Numbered from the stretch's first letter, positions 1-9,694 are shown. The stretch is 64,000 nt of DNA from Xestospongia bergquistia (GCA_963965975.1 OZ014421.1:3771001-3835000); one strand, 5' to 3'. Translations and numbers: made by a program. The notes: generated by a model not told the origin, from the letters alone.

Positions 1-600
1 TTGCTCAGCAATCATATTGATTAGAGCAGGAGTGAAAAGTAAATGGAAGATACCAAGTAGGGTATGAGAGAGGGGAACTGTAGGTTCACAAGGAACAGTA
101 CAGGGAAGGACAGTAGTAGGCCTGTCAGTAGTAAGGCCAGTTTTCGTTGACTCAAAAAGGATTCACCTGACTCAAATTCAAATGGTTCATCAATCTCCAT
201 AGCATCACAACTATAGAATTAGAAAAGACAAGCATCAAAGAGTTATTTGGAGTGTTGGTATAATAACAGAAGCAGTAGACATGGTTATAATAATTCTTTC
301 TTTTGATCTTACCTTTCCAGATTTTCGTCGGTGTCCATTCTGTGTAAAAGAAAATGGAATGAAAAGTACCTAGTGTTTAGTTTGTTTTTCTAATTATAAT
401 GCAATAATATTGTTACTGCATACACATTATTATACATATTATATATACAATAATAACTATTATATATTATACTATATAACAACAATCTCTTCTTCCTCTT
501 CCACGTCAAAATCATCGTCACTATACTCACAAATAACCTCACCACCAATTTCCCATTCGTTTTCAATCATTTCAACAATATCTTCTGCTCTGTAATTCAT
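1..600 (-). pseudogene. piggyBac-like transposase, N-terminal part, truncated by the window edge
   Basis: Minus-strand coding pieces fit the start of a piggyBac-type (DDE_Tnp_1_7) transposase. A 42-codon ORF (600-472) starts with MNYRAEDIVEMIEN and becomes strongly acidic (SDDDFDVEEEEE), like the acidic N-termini of this family. A 27-nt candidate exon (339-313) has AG before it and GTAAGA after it. A third piece starts after TAG at 210 and, joined to the 27-nt exon, reads DENLESCDAMEIDEPFEFES. After an apparent one-base shift in a T-run near 150 it continues to LLGIFHLLFTPALINMIAEQ at the window edge, which resembles the family's 'FxLFFTPEL...IVEETN' entry to the core. The acidic ORF stops at 472 with no convincing donor, so its link to the later exons is unproven. 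The catalytic part would lie left of base 1. Family call is from remembered motifs. Frameshift and stop suggest a relic. Confidence 0.55.
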
Positions 601-611
601 GGCTAATTACT

Positions 612-677
612 GCTGAGAGCTAAATTTATGGCTGGGTGTGGCAGCTGAGAACTAATTTATGGCTGGGTGTGGCAGCT
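612..677. repeat. tandem duplication of a 32-bp unit
   Basis: Two consecutive copies of a unit beginning GCTGAGA and containing TATGGCTGGGTGTGGCA, at 612-643 and 644-677, the second nearly complete. Similar GGGTGTGG boxes occur again at 5,498-5,672. Confidence 0.8.
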
Positions 678-1154
678 GTTTGATGAAATTATTTGCGTAT
701 AAATATCGCGCTCAATTACGACGACGTTGATTGCAATTCTTAATAAACCTTTTCTCTGTGATATATTGACTTTAGTAAGAAGTATATTTAGTACTATGTT
801 GCAAGTCTGAGTAATATTCAAGTAAATATGCTGGTTAATAAAGTATGTTGCATTCCATTTAGCCAAGTCATTTGGCAGTCTTCCCTGCAGTATTTCTGAG
901 CGAATGATGTTCCTCGGTACATGGTAAAGTAATGTATTACATCGTGATAGACTCAAGTAACATGATTTGTTGTCCTTCTAGGTATACGGATATCAGTGTA
1001 ATGTTACATTCATATTGTATAACTTAACAATATTACCTTATTTTAAACATACACACACACATACATGCAGATGAAGGAAATAACAATTGGTAAGTATATT
1101 AACAATAAAAATGTATAAACATTAACTGGTATTTTGACATAAACTAATACTACA
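678..1154. other. no supported gene; short AC run and one exon-like island
   Basis: A minus-strand ORF of 99 codons (657-956) has no recognisable domain and overlaps the tandem duplication, so I treat it as chance. A short AC-rich run lies at 1,051-1,063. Just after it, TGCAG at about 1,064-1,068, 19 nt of sequence and GTAAGT form a small acceptor/exon/donor-like arrangement upstream of the cassette array. Confidence 0.4.
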
Positions 1155-1199
1155 AATATAATACTACCAAATGTAATACTGCCAAATGTAATACTGCAA
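1155..1199 (+). repeat. left inverted repeat bounding the exon-like cassette array
   Basis: This 45-bp stretch is a run of 15-bp repeats (TAATACTACCAAATG, TAATACTGCCAAATG and a shorter form). Its reverse complement is present at 5,252-5,297 with only a few mismatches. The pair encloses the whole cassette array and could be terminal or subterminal repeats of a composite element. Confidence 0.75.
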
Positions 1200-1554
1200 A
1201 TGTAATATTGTCATTAACATATTTTAACATCATTGTAAAATATATTATTCCTTCTCGTTTCTCTTTTATTACCCTAGATTCGCTGTACATCAGGACTAGG
1301 CTCAAGACATCCTCTGTCTCAAAAGAGTCTAGGGAGTAAGTTAAGACCATACAGTACTAGACTACTAGTGTACATTGATTCATAATACTTCAGGCTCAAG
1401 ACTCAAGACATTCCTATACTTCGAAGAGTCTGAAGAGTAAGTTAACTGAATACAATACTAGTGTACATTAATTCATAATTAATTATTTCTGTTAATTTGT
1501 TTTTTATTACAATAGCTTCACTGGACATCAGGATCAAGGATCAAGACATTTCTA

Positions 1555-2044
1555 TAGCCTCGTACCCAGGCTTTTGCGATAGGAAAGAAAGCCTGGTAAC
1601 TACTATTAGCGCATGCATTTAATTTCCACAGATTCCTTTGAAAGTAGTATACTCTAGGAATCCTCCGCCAACTATTGATGTCAAAATTCCTTTAATCACA
1701 ATGTGAGACTATTTGTAGTACTGATAGAAAGTATTCTTCTGCTCTACTCTATGCTAATGATGGAAAAGATGTTTTCGTGTGGTTTTCTATTCTAACAACA
1801 CTGAACATGTTTGTCGCTCTTTTTGCTTTCATTAAGTATCTACAGAACCAACAAACTCAACTAGCCATGCCTAAACTCAGTAGTGAATGAAACGTCATCA
1901 ATAGAAATCCAGCCATTTACTTGTCATTTAATTCTAAATCTTGCCATTATGATGTCAGTATATTGCGTAAATTACAATAAACGGATGCACAAGCAGTAGT
2001 TACCAGGCTTTCTTTTCTATTGCGAAAACCTGGGTACAAGGCTA
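1555..2044. mobile_element. non-autonomous TIR element, copy 1 (490 bp)
   Basis: Long terminal inverted repeats of about 50 bp begin TAGCCTCGTACCCAGG and include AAAGAAAGCCTGGTAACTAC; the other end is the reverse complement with few differences. Flanks GACATTTCTA (1,545-1,554) and GACATTTCTC (2,045-2,054) look like a 9-10-bp target duplication of cassette sequence. Long TIRs and 9-10-bp duplications resemble Mutator-like MITEs, but no transposase is present, so the superfamily is inferred. About 65 bp present in the second copy is missing here. Confidence 0.75.
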
Positions 2045-3570
2045 GACATTTCTCCATCTCAAGGACTCTTGGGAGTAAGTCAGTGCTAGTATAAATTTAT
2101 TCATGATGCATTATTAATCTTTTTTATTACAATAGATTCGCTGGTTGTCAGAGGTCAAGGATGAAGACATTCCTCTATCTCGATAAGTTTGTCAAGTAAG
2201 TTAACAGAATACAATACTAGGTTACATTGATTCATGAAACACGATTACTCTTAACTTCTTTTATTACTATAGCTTGACTTGATGTCAGTCTCAAGGCTCA
2301 AGACATTCCTATATCTCAAAGAGTCTGAAGAGTAAGTTAACTGAATACAATCATAGTGTACATTAAGTCATAAGTCTTAATTCATAATACATTAATTCAT
2401 AATACTCTTAATCTCTTTTTCATTACTATAGCTTTGTTCGACATCAGGCTCAAGGCTCAAGAAATTCATCTGAAGAGTCTAGGGAGTAAGGCTCAAGGCA
2501 TTCATGTATCTCGATAGGGAGTAAGATCATACAGTACTAGGATAAAGTAATTCATAATGCATCATTACCTTTAATATCTCTTTTATTGCTATGGCTTCGC
2601 TGGATATTGGAATCAAGAATCAAGACATTCTGCTATCTTAAAGACACTGGGGAGTAAGTTCACAGAATACAGTAGTAGTGTACATTAAGTCATAATACAT
2701 CATTACTCTTACTTTCTCTTTTATTACTGCATATTACTCTTAATTTTTCTTTTATTACTGTAGCTTTACTGGACTTCAGGATCAAGGCTTGAGACATTCT
2801 TCTATCACAAAGAGTCTCACTCTGTGGAGTAAGTTAACAGCATACAGTACTAGTGTACATTAATTCATAATACCCATTACTCATAATACATATTATTATT
2901 ACTATAGCTTCGCTGGATATCAGTATCAAGAATCAAGACATTCTGCTATCTCGAAGACACTGGGGAGTAAGTTCACAGAATACAGTAGTAGTGTACATTA
3001 AGTCATAATACATCATTACTCTTACTTTATCTTTTATTACTGCATATTACTCTTAATTTCTCTTATATTACTGTAGCTTCACTGGACTTCAGGGTCAAGG
3101 CTCAAGACATTCCTCTATCACAAAGAGTCTGTGGAGTAAGTTAACAGCATACAGTACTAGTGTACATTAATTCATAATACCCATTACTCATAATACACAT
3201 TACTCTCAATTTCTATTTTATTACTATAGCTTCACTGGATATTGCGATCAAGAATCAAGACATTCTGCTATCTCAAGACACTGGGGAGTAAGTTAACAGA
3301 ATCAAGACATTCTGCTATCTCAAGACGCTGGGGAGTAAGTTAACAGAATACAGTACTGGTATAAATTAATTGATAATGCATCTTATCACTGTAGCTTCAT
3401 TTGATGTCTGGCTCAAGTCTCAAAACATTCCTATACTTCGAAGACTCTGAAGAGTAAGTTAACTAAATACGATACTACTGTACATTAATTCATAATATAT
3501 CATAGTCTTAATTTGTGTTTTATTACAATAGCTTTGCTGGATGTCAGGATCAAGGATCAAGATATTTCTC

Positions 3571-4129
3571 TAGCCTCATACCCAGGCTTTCACGATAGAA
3601 AAGAAAGCCTGGTAACTACTGTTTGTGCATGCATTTAATTTCCACAGATTTCTTTGAAACTAGTATACTCTATGAATCCTCCATCAACTATGACGTCAAA
3701 ATTCCTTTACCCGTAATATGAGACTATTTGTATCACTGATATAAAGTTTTCTTCTACTCTACTGTATGATCTAAAGCTGCTAGCAATGCCAAATCTATTT
3801 CTTAAAAGGAGCAACTCTTTGTCATTGAAGCTATATATGATGGAAAAGATATTTTCGTGTGGTTTTGTATTCCAACAGCACTGAACAAATTTGTCGTTCT
3901 TTTTGCTTTCATTAAATCTCTGCAGAACCGACAAACTCAGCTAGACATGCCCAAACTCAGTAGTGAATGAAACGTCATCAATATAAACCTGACCCATTTA
4001 CTTGTCATTTAATTTAAAATGTTGTCATTATGATATGAACATATAACATAATTTACAATAATTAAGCGCATACACAAGCAGTAGTTACCAAGCTTTCTTT
4101 TCTATCGCGAAAGCTTGGGTACGAGGCTA
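3571..4129. mobile_element. non-autonomous TIR element, copy 2 (559 bp)
   Basis: Same element as at 1,555-2,044, with the same TIRs and the same position in the cassette. Flanks GATATTTCTC (3,561-3,570) and GACAATTCTC (4,130-4,139) are diverged copies of the target duplication. It has about 65 bp more in the middle than copy 1. A 75-codon minus-strand ORF (3,707-3,934) is not conserved as an open frame in copy 1 and shows no known domain. Confidence 0.75.
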
Positions 4130-5251
4130 GACAATTCTCCATCTCAAAGACTTTTGGCAGTAAGTCAACAGCATTCAGTAGTCAGTACTAGTATGAAGTA
4201 ATTCATTGCTCTTAATTTCTCTTGTGTAACTGTAGCTTCGCTTGAAGTCAAGATCAAGGCTCAAGACATTCCTCTATCTGAAGATTCTGGGAAGTAAGTT
4301 AGCAGCATATAGTACTGGTGTACATTACTTAAAAAAGACATCATTACTCTTGATTTTCCTTTTATTACCATAGTTTCACTGGACATCATGATGAAGACTC
4401 AAGACATTCCTCTACCACAAAGAGTCTGTGGAGTAAGTTAACAGCACACAGTACTGGTGTGCATTAATTAATAAGTCTTAATTCATAATACATTAATTCA
4501 TAATACTCCTAATCTCTTTTTCATTACTATAGCTTTGCTCGACATCAAGCTCAAGGCTCAAGAAATTCATCTGAAGAGTCTAGGGAGTAAGGCTCAAGGC
4601 ATTTATGTATCTCGAAGAGTCTATGGAGTAAGGTACTAGTATAAAGTAATTCATAATGCATCATAACCTTAAATATATCTCTTTTATTGCTATAGCTTCA
4701 CTGGATATTGGGATCAAGAATCAAAGACATTCTGCTATCTGTCAAAGACACTGGGGAGTAAGTTCACAGAATGCAGTAGTAGTGTACATCATTACTCTTA
4801 CTTTCTCTTTTATTACTGCATATTACTCTTAATTTCTCTTTTATTACTGTAGCTTCACTGGACTTCAGGATCAAGGTCAAGACATTCCTCTATCACAAAG
4901 AGTCTGTGGAGTAAGTTAACAGCTTACAGTACTAGTGTACATAATTCATAATACTCATTACTCATAATACACATTACTCTCAATTTCTGTTTTATTACTA
5001 TAGCTTCGCTGGATATCGGGATCAAGAGTCAAGATTTTCCACGATCTCAAAGACGCTGGGCAGTACGTTAACAGAATACAGTACTAGAGTACATTAATTC
5101 ATAATGCATCTATTAATGTAGCTTCGCTGGACTTGTGGATCAAAGCTCAAGACATCTGGATCAAGACTCAAGACAGACATTCCTCTATCTCAAAGAGACT
5201 GGGCAGTAAGTTAACAACATACAGTAAATTTTGACAAGTAATCTAATCAGT

Positions 5252-5297
5252 GGTAGTATTACATTTGGCAGTGTTACATTTGGTAGTATTACATATT
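5252..5297 (-). repeat. right inverted repeat bounding the cassette array
   Basis: Reverse complement of 1,155-1,199: GTAGTATTACATTTGGCAG followed by two further 15-bp repeats. It begins about 45 bp after the last cassette donor at 5,206. Confidence 0.75.
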
Positions 5298-5641
5298 TAT
5301 GATAAAATGGTGTGTCTGTATCTATACTACTCTATATATTGTACCCAATTATACAATTTGTAGTAGTCAGTAAAGGTAAGTATCGAGAATACAACTATAA
5401 AGGTGAGTATATCTTCCAGAGAGAAAGCCGAGGAAGCCACAAGAGATTAGTTAGTCTGCTTTTGTGAGGGAAATGAGATTATGTAGAGCATTAATTGGTG
5501 TGGCTATCGTGGCTTGATAATTGGGTGTGGTGCTTGCAGCTATGCATTAATTTCCTAGACTACCTGGAGCATTAATTAAAATATGAGGTGTGGTCAAAAT
5601 AAACCACATCCAAAATATTTAATGGGTGTGGCTATCGAAGT
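5298..5641. other. no gene; GTAAGT/GTGAGT sites and part of a dispersed duplication
   Basis: Two donor-like sites, AAAGGTAAGT (about 5,373) and AAAGGTGAGT (about 5,400), follow the array on the same strand. The rest is AT-rich with GGGTGTGG boxes. Nothing coding is supported. Confidence 0.4.
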
Positions 5642-5672
5642 TTGATGAGTGGGTGTGATGCTTGCAGCCATG
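5498..5672 (+). repeat. 48-bp direct repeat, two copies 127 bp apart
   Basis: 5,498-5,545 and 5,625-5,672 both begin GGTGTGGCTATCG and contain GGGTGTG followed by TGCTTGCAGC. They differ at a handful of bases. Confidence 0.75.
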
Positions 5673-5977
5673 TACAGGTTTGTGAATATTGTTTACTGAT
5701 TGTACGTTTCATGCAGGTTTCGCCTAATCCACGTTCGCCTACATTATTTTTAATACAGTTTGGTTATGTTGACCATCTTAGATGTAACTACTCTGATCAC
5801 GTTCCACAGGAACCAGTCGAAGATTGGTATATATCAGACGAGTTCACTCCAAATCCAGATCCTCCTGCAGTTCAAATTGATATACCACCACTTGCACAAA
5901 TTCGTCCTGTTGCTGTTTGCCATTCTACTTATGTACCTCGACCTGTTGATTGTTTTGCACCCCTGCATCAAGCTTGA
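5642..5977 (+). CDS. possible 3'-terminal coding exon of an unrecognised gene
   Basis: The frame 5,642-5,977 is open to a TGA after FAPLHQA. Its most coding-like part follows an acceptor-like CATCTTAG at 5,774-5,781: CNYSDHVPQEPVEDWYIS, then a proline-rich stretch with NPDPPAVQIDIPPL and VPRPVDCF. I recognise no domain. The first 45 codons overlap the 48-bp repeat and probably are not coding. The end of this exon and the following 3' sequence are duplicated at 10,361-10,955, where the frame has lost internal codons and reaches a stop early. The intact exon may belong to a gene whose other exons are not visible, or be a relic. Confidence 0.3.
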   Translation: MMSGCDACSHVQVCEYCLLIVRFMQVSPNPRSPTLFLIQFGYVDHLRCNYSDHVPQEPVEDWYISDEFTPNPDPPAVQIDIPPLAQIRPVAVCHSTYVPRPVDCFAPLHQA

Positions 5978-6134
5978 GAGGGTAGAATGTGATAACTAGG
6001 GATATTCCAGATGAGCACATGTATATATTGTGTGAGCACATTTTCAGTAGTTTATATTTGTTGTTTTATGTTGAATCTATCTCGGCCAGGTTACAACCCA
6101 GATACTGGTATTGGAGAAAACAAAAGGAAGTATA
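5855..6134 (+). repeat. duplicated block copy A, left part (before the inserted transposon)
   Basis: Aligns by eye with 10,361-10,567: shared GATCCNCCTGCAGTTC, GTGATAACTA, ATTCCAGATGAGC and ATGTATATATTGTGT. The alignment ends exactly at the TA target of the transposon at 6,135 and resumes at 9,725. Confidence 0.75.
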
Positions 6135-6164
6135 TGTGACTGTCCACGCAAAAAGGGACCTAGT
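6135..6164 (+). repeat. left terminal inverted repeat of the 3.6-kb transposon
   Basis: Begins TGTGACTGTCCACGC and ends GGGACCTAGT; matches the reverse complement of 9,695-9,724 at 28 of 30 positions. Confidence 0.9.
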
Positions 6165-6582
6165 GGCTCATTTCATGGAATCGTTTTTTTATTCATGAAT
6201 TCATTGTCTGTGCTATTTCCTACATTTGAGTGCTTATTTCGTCCGAATTGCAGTTATCGTTGCTAAGTTACACACCTTGGAACAGTCGTTATTATTGAAT
6301 TAAAATTCTTTGAAAATGCATTTTTTAATTTGCATACATTTCCCGTATACTTCCGTTTTATTACGTGACGTCACTTTATTAGCAGTAGGCGTGGCCACGC
6401 AACTACTAAACTACTGAACACGTGTCCAGAAGAGTTCCCCTTTTTTTAGTTTTATAGGAGTTACTCGTTGTCTAGATCGTTTACTAATGTTGTAAAGGAA
6501 TGACTAAAGATATATGAAGGTAATTTGAAGTATTAAAAATCTTCGAAAGGCAGTAGTGACTTACTGGTTTGTGTTATAGATG

Positions 6583-6657
6583 TGTTTCAGTTAAGTGTGT
6601 TATTTTGTCTCTTTGTGTTTCAGTTAAGTGTGTTATTTTGTCTCTTTGTGTTTCAGG
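6583..6657 (+). repeat. 33-bp tandem repeat, 2.3 copies
   Basis: Unit starts TGTTTCAGTTAAGTGTG and ends TCTCTTTG; copies at 6,583-6,615 and 6,616-6,648, with a third starting TGTTTCAGG at 6,649. Confidence 0.85.
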
Positions 6658-6698
6658 TAAGTGTTGTTATAGATTGAAAGTAGCGATTTGCCTACCTC

Positions 6699-6802
6699 AG
6701 GAAGTGCATACTTCAATGTGAAATTAATACATTAAGGGTCTAGTGTTTGGGGTGTAGGGTCTAGGGTATAGCATTCATTTCTCATTGAAGTATGTACTTC
6801 CT
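6699..6802. repeat. inverted repeat, 20-bp arms with a 64-bp loop
   Basis: Left arm AGGAAGTGCATACTTCAATG (6,699-6,718) and right arm CATTGAAGTATGTACTTCCT (6,783-6,802) are complementary with one mismatch. It lies about 105 bp beyond the stop codon of the transposase gene and could form a stem in its 3' UTR. Confidence 0.75.
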
Positions 6803-6906
6803 GTGCTGGACAAAGCCACTGCCTTGTAGATTAGGTTTGTGTTGTTTATGTATTGTTACAAGTGAATTAGTTTGCAATATGTCTGAGAAAAGGGGTCTTA
6901 TGGCAT

Positions 6907-9430
6907 CTAAGATCTTTGTGGACGAGGTAGAGATGGTAAAGGACATGTGGCATCTTTTGATTCCTCGTCAGGACAGAAGTGTCGGAGTTGGTCATACAGA
7001 TACCATTGTCTTTCTCTGTCAAGACCTCTAGGAATAATGATATCCGGTAGTTCATTTGGATTTGGTTGCCAGCTGTGGTCTTTACGGATACTTAGCTCTT
7101 TCTTCTCTGTGTCCGACCATGTACTAACGAATAGGGTACCTGTTGAATGATTTTCTTTGATAGTTTGTTTTTGTAAAATGACATACCATTAATGAATCTG
7201 AAGTTGTGATATGACTTGATCTGTTGAACTTTATTAAATTTAGGTATTAAAAACTTCTGCCAGTCGAATGTGTGGACGATTGTTGTTCCATCTTGCATTC
7301 CCACTAACTGATGGTAATTAAGTTCTGATGACTGTTCCACCACTTCAGCAATATCAGCAAGCTTGCCCACTACAGTTCTACGGTACCTCTGTTTCAGCAT
7401 TCCAAAACACCAGTCAGGGGCAAACTTGGTATGTCCAACTGGGAGAAATGACAATGTTACAGTCTCATTCAGGCCAACCAGAACTCTCCACATCAGGTAC
7501 TATAATGTTAATACTAACAATAATAATTATATATCATCATAAGTTACTTGTTCTGAAATTACTGATTGTTGGGTTTACCTGTATGACAACATTGTTCTTA
7601 TTCTGGCCGACGCAATTGTCAGCATGAAGATGAAGGTGCTGCTCTCCTAGACTATGGTATTGAAGGTAGTGGTGGAGGAGACTGACTACCACATTGGAAC
7701 CTTTGCCTGTGATAGGTAAGTATCAATAGTTTATAGTATACATAATGCTTACCTGCAACAGATGCCTCATCAATGAGGTAGTTTACCTGGCGAGGAATGG
7801 ACTCACAGTGTATACCAAATATGGCACACTTCCGTGGCGTTTTAAAGTACATTGGCCCAGGTTGCCATGGATCACTCGGATAATGTACCTACATGAGGTT
7901 CAGTCAACAAAAAACTGTCATCGTTGTATCTAACCTGTTGGGCAAAGTCAAAGCTGTGATGAGCTATAATGGGGCCACTGAGAGGTAGAGGAGATGAACC
8001 AACTTCAGGAGGATTAAAAATGTCATTCTCAGTATACTTCTTGTGAACAATGTCATAACTCTCCTTACAGACTTTACGATAATATTCTCGTTCTGTTTTA
8101 GCTCGTCGAAGATGTTCCAATGCATTCTCATACCGCTGCAATGGTAGTAACATTCATGTAAATACATGTAGTGAATACCTTTTGCTTCTCCTCATCTGAA
8201 CACATGAAGGAAGATGAGATGTATTTACTATTTTCATGGCATACCTGACACAGATCTGAAAGAGGTTTTGAGATAACAATATGTGGGAGTATTTTAGCCC
8301 ATGTTTCACAAAACAAGGAATACTTCGCGACTGGAAGAGTTTGATCTTCTAGCCAAAGTGAGTCCTTGTACATCATCCACACATGCTTTTTTGTTGTCGA
8401 ACATGGCAAAACTAGAACATCATCCCTTTTGAAAGCAGGTATCCTTCCAGGAAGTGACACTCCATGTTTTTCTGTATAATTGATTATAAACGAAATGATT
8501 CTTTTGGTGTCATTAAGTGTAAAAGCATTATGTGGTTTTCTACCAGTCAAGCCATGTTGTCTTGGCACAACCCCAAATTCTTTGACATGCTTCTTCAGGT
8601 TCTTGTACCGCTTAATGCCAATTGTGTGCAGAAATATGAACGTATTTAAACAGACAGGAAGACCTTTATGCCGTAATTGGGAAAACGCATGTTGCCGCTC
8701 AGCCAACTTATGGCGATGGTGTGTACTGTGTCGGGTGAGGTCAGACGTGTTGGTGAGACATGATATCTGGCCGATAATGAGCATATCCAATTCTCCCTTG
8801 GACATCTCAAAGCAGTAGCTCCTGTACTCCTGATAGTGGCTCTCGGAGAACATGCGACAGCATGGACCACTTCCACCCTGGAGACAGGTACATCCATTTT
8901 GAGCATACTCCTTCACTTTCCTTTCTTCTTCAATGTCATCCATCTGATAGTCAACCGAGACTGGTGAAGCATCAAGAGTGACAAGAGCAGTCTCTTTATC
9001 ATTTGTGATCACATCTCTCTCTGTGGAATCATTTTAATCTTACTGACAGTACTCTATTGACTTACCATCATCAATATCATCTTCATCTGTCTCCTGATCA
9101 GCAAGTAAGTCATCTACTAAATACAAGAAGTAATATAAAGTCTGATAAATTCAAACCTATAACTATCTCTGTTTCCATTGCAGGTACAGTCTCTGGTGTG
9201 TCTTGTTCATCTTCACTGTCACTGTAATCGTCATTATCACCTAAGTATAATAATTATTCATTTGCTGTCTATTATAATAAAATTCATAGTTGGAAATAAT
9301 AATATTACCTACCTGTCTCTCCAAAATATTCCTCCAAGAAGTCATCCAGTCCCACAGAAGCTTCTCCACTCCAGTAATACTCTCCCCTCAGTCTGTTTAG
9401 TCTCTTTGCAACTTCACTTTTTCTCGACAT
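6907..9430 (-). CDS. putative DDE-type transposase, 701 aa, nine exons, intact
   Basis: Exons (minus strand): 9430-9313, 9240-9157, 9116-9066, 9020-8179, 8135-7935, 7888-7753, 7706-7579, 7499-7187, 7139-6907. Every intron is GT-AG and 40-79 nt long; the joined frame is 2,106 nt with no stop before TAG at 6,909-6,907. The start is MSRKSEVAKRLNR. Residues about 40-85 are acidic. C128, C130, C138, C139 and a later DLCQVC are possible zinc ligands. A central region (HTIGIKRYKNLKKHVKEFG, then VSLPGRIPAF) and the C-terminal half match, from memory, a multicopy family of uncharacterised cnidarian and sponge proteins. Candidate catalytic acids are D428 (SFDFAQQV), D507 (HADNCVGQNKNN) and D549 (GHTKFAPDWCFG), an RNase H-like order; this assignment is inference. 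Its central place between matching TIRs supports a transposase role. The last intron (7186-7140, 47 nt) explains an apparent frameshift: without it the frame stops at about 7,092. Confidence 0.8.
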
Positions 9431-9694
9431 TTTGTATTCGAACGCTTGTTGCTATAGTAACACCGCTATTCACGCCATTGTCAATCAATGCGTCATGTTG
9501 CGTAATAGGTCCGTATACAGGTTGTTAGACGTCAAAAAAGCAATAAAGCAAGCAAACGAAGGTTGCTAGGACTGTAAAAGCTTCGTTCATGAAGGTATAC
9601 AAGGTTTTGAGGTACTACAAACCATAATCGCGTTTTGCGTGGGTGGAGCGATGTTTCACTAAAATCGCATTTTCTCAATAATTGAATTTGCGCG
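9431..9694 (-). promoter_or_regulatory. 5' leader/promoter region of the transposon gene
   Basis: Between the start codon (9,430) and the right TIR. It is less AT-rich than its surroundings and contains GTCAATCAATGCGTCATG near 9,480. No TATA box is clear. The role is inferred from position only. Confidence 0.35.

Larger units (their letters stand above)
1500..5100 (+). repeat. 2-kb higher-order duplication inside the cassette array
   Basis: The block starting near 1,500 recurs from about 3,515. Both copies have the same TIR element at the same place in the same cassette, then the same run-together cassette (AAGAAATTCATCTGAAGAG at about 2,460 and 4,560) and the same long-spacer units. Offsets are about 2.0-2.1 kb. 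A shorter pair of units at about 2,590-2,880 is also repeated at about 2,880-3,190. The pattern indicates block-wise duplication after the element inserted. Confidence 0.75.
1278..5205 (+). repeat. tandem array of about 22 exon-like cassettes, each with splice-site-like borders
   Basis: Units of about 140-170 bp repeat throughout. Each has a pyrimidine-rich tract ending TTTTATTACTATAG, a core of about 58-60 nt beginning CTTCGCTGGACATCAGG and ending GAGTCTGGGGA, then GTAAGTTAACAG and an AT-rich spacer. Well-preserved cores are 1,278-1,335, 3,077-3,135, 4,853-4,910 and 5,004-5,062. Both borders match metazoan splice consensus in most units. The common core is open in all three forward frames but is 59 nt long, not a multiple of three, so consecutive inclusion would change frame. 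No protein family is recognised. Some units lost a border: near 2,487 and 4,589 two cores run together, and at 5,062 the donor is GTACGT. The array may be a multi-exon noncoding transcript or a satellite derived from an exon with its intron ends; transcription is not shown. Confidence 0.7.
6165..6906. other. 3' non-coding part of the 3.6-kb transposon
   Basis: No supported ORF. It holds two exact palindromes, GTGACGTCAC (6,365-6,374, a CRE-type core) and GCGTGGCCACGC (6,389-6,400), a 33-bp tandem repeat and an inverted repeat. The gene reads toward this region, so a role in its own promoter is not obvious; it may serve as 3' UTR and subterminal binding sequence. Confidence 0.5.

Noticed and set aside
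657-956. 99-codon minus-strand ORF as a gene
   Set aside because: No recognisable domain, overlaps a tandem repeat, AT-rich chance ORF.
1150-1350. 66-codon minus-strand ORF
   Set aside because: Runs through the 15-bp inverted-repeat units and the first cassette; the repeated VLHLAVLHL tail is a translation of the repeat.
3707-3934. 75-codon ORF in TIR element copy 2
   Set aside because: Copy 1 of the same element lacks about 65 bp of it and is not open; no transposase motif.
5989-6198. 69-codon plus-strand ORF, and 9,532-9,789 minus with a similar VTVHA(K/E)RDLVA segment
   Set aside because: The shared segment is only the translated terminal inverted repeat of the transposon.
8464-8906. 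ORFs of 61-112 codons overlapping the large transposase exon
   Set aside because: Shadows of the 9,020-8,179 exon in other frames.
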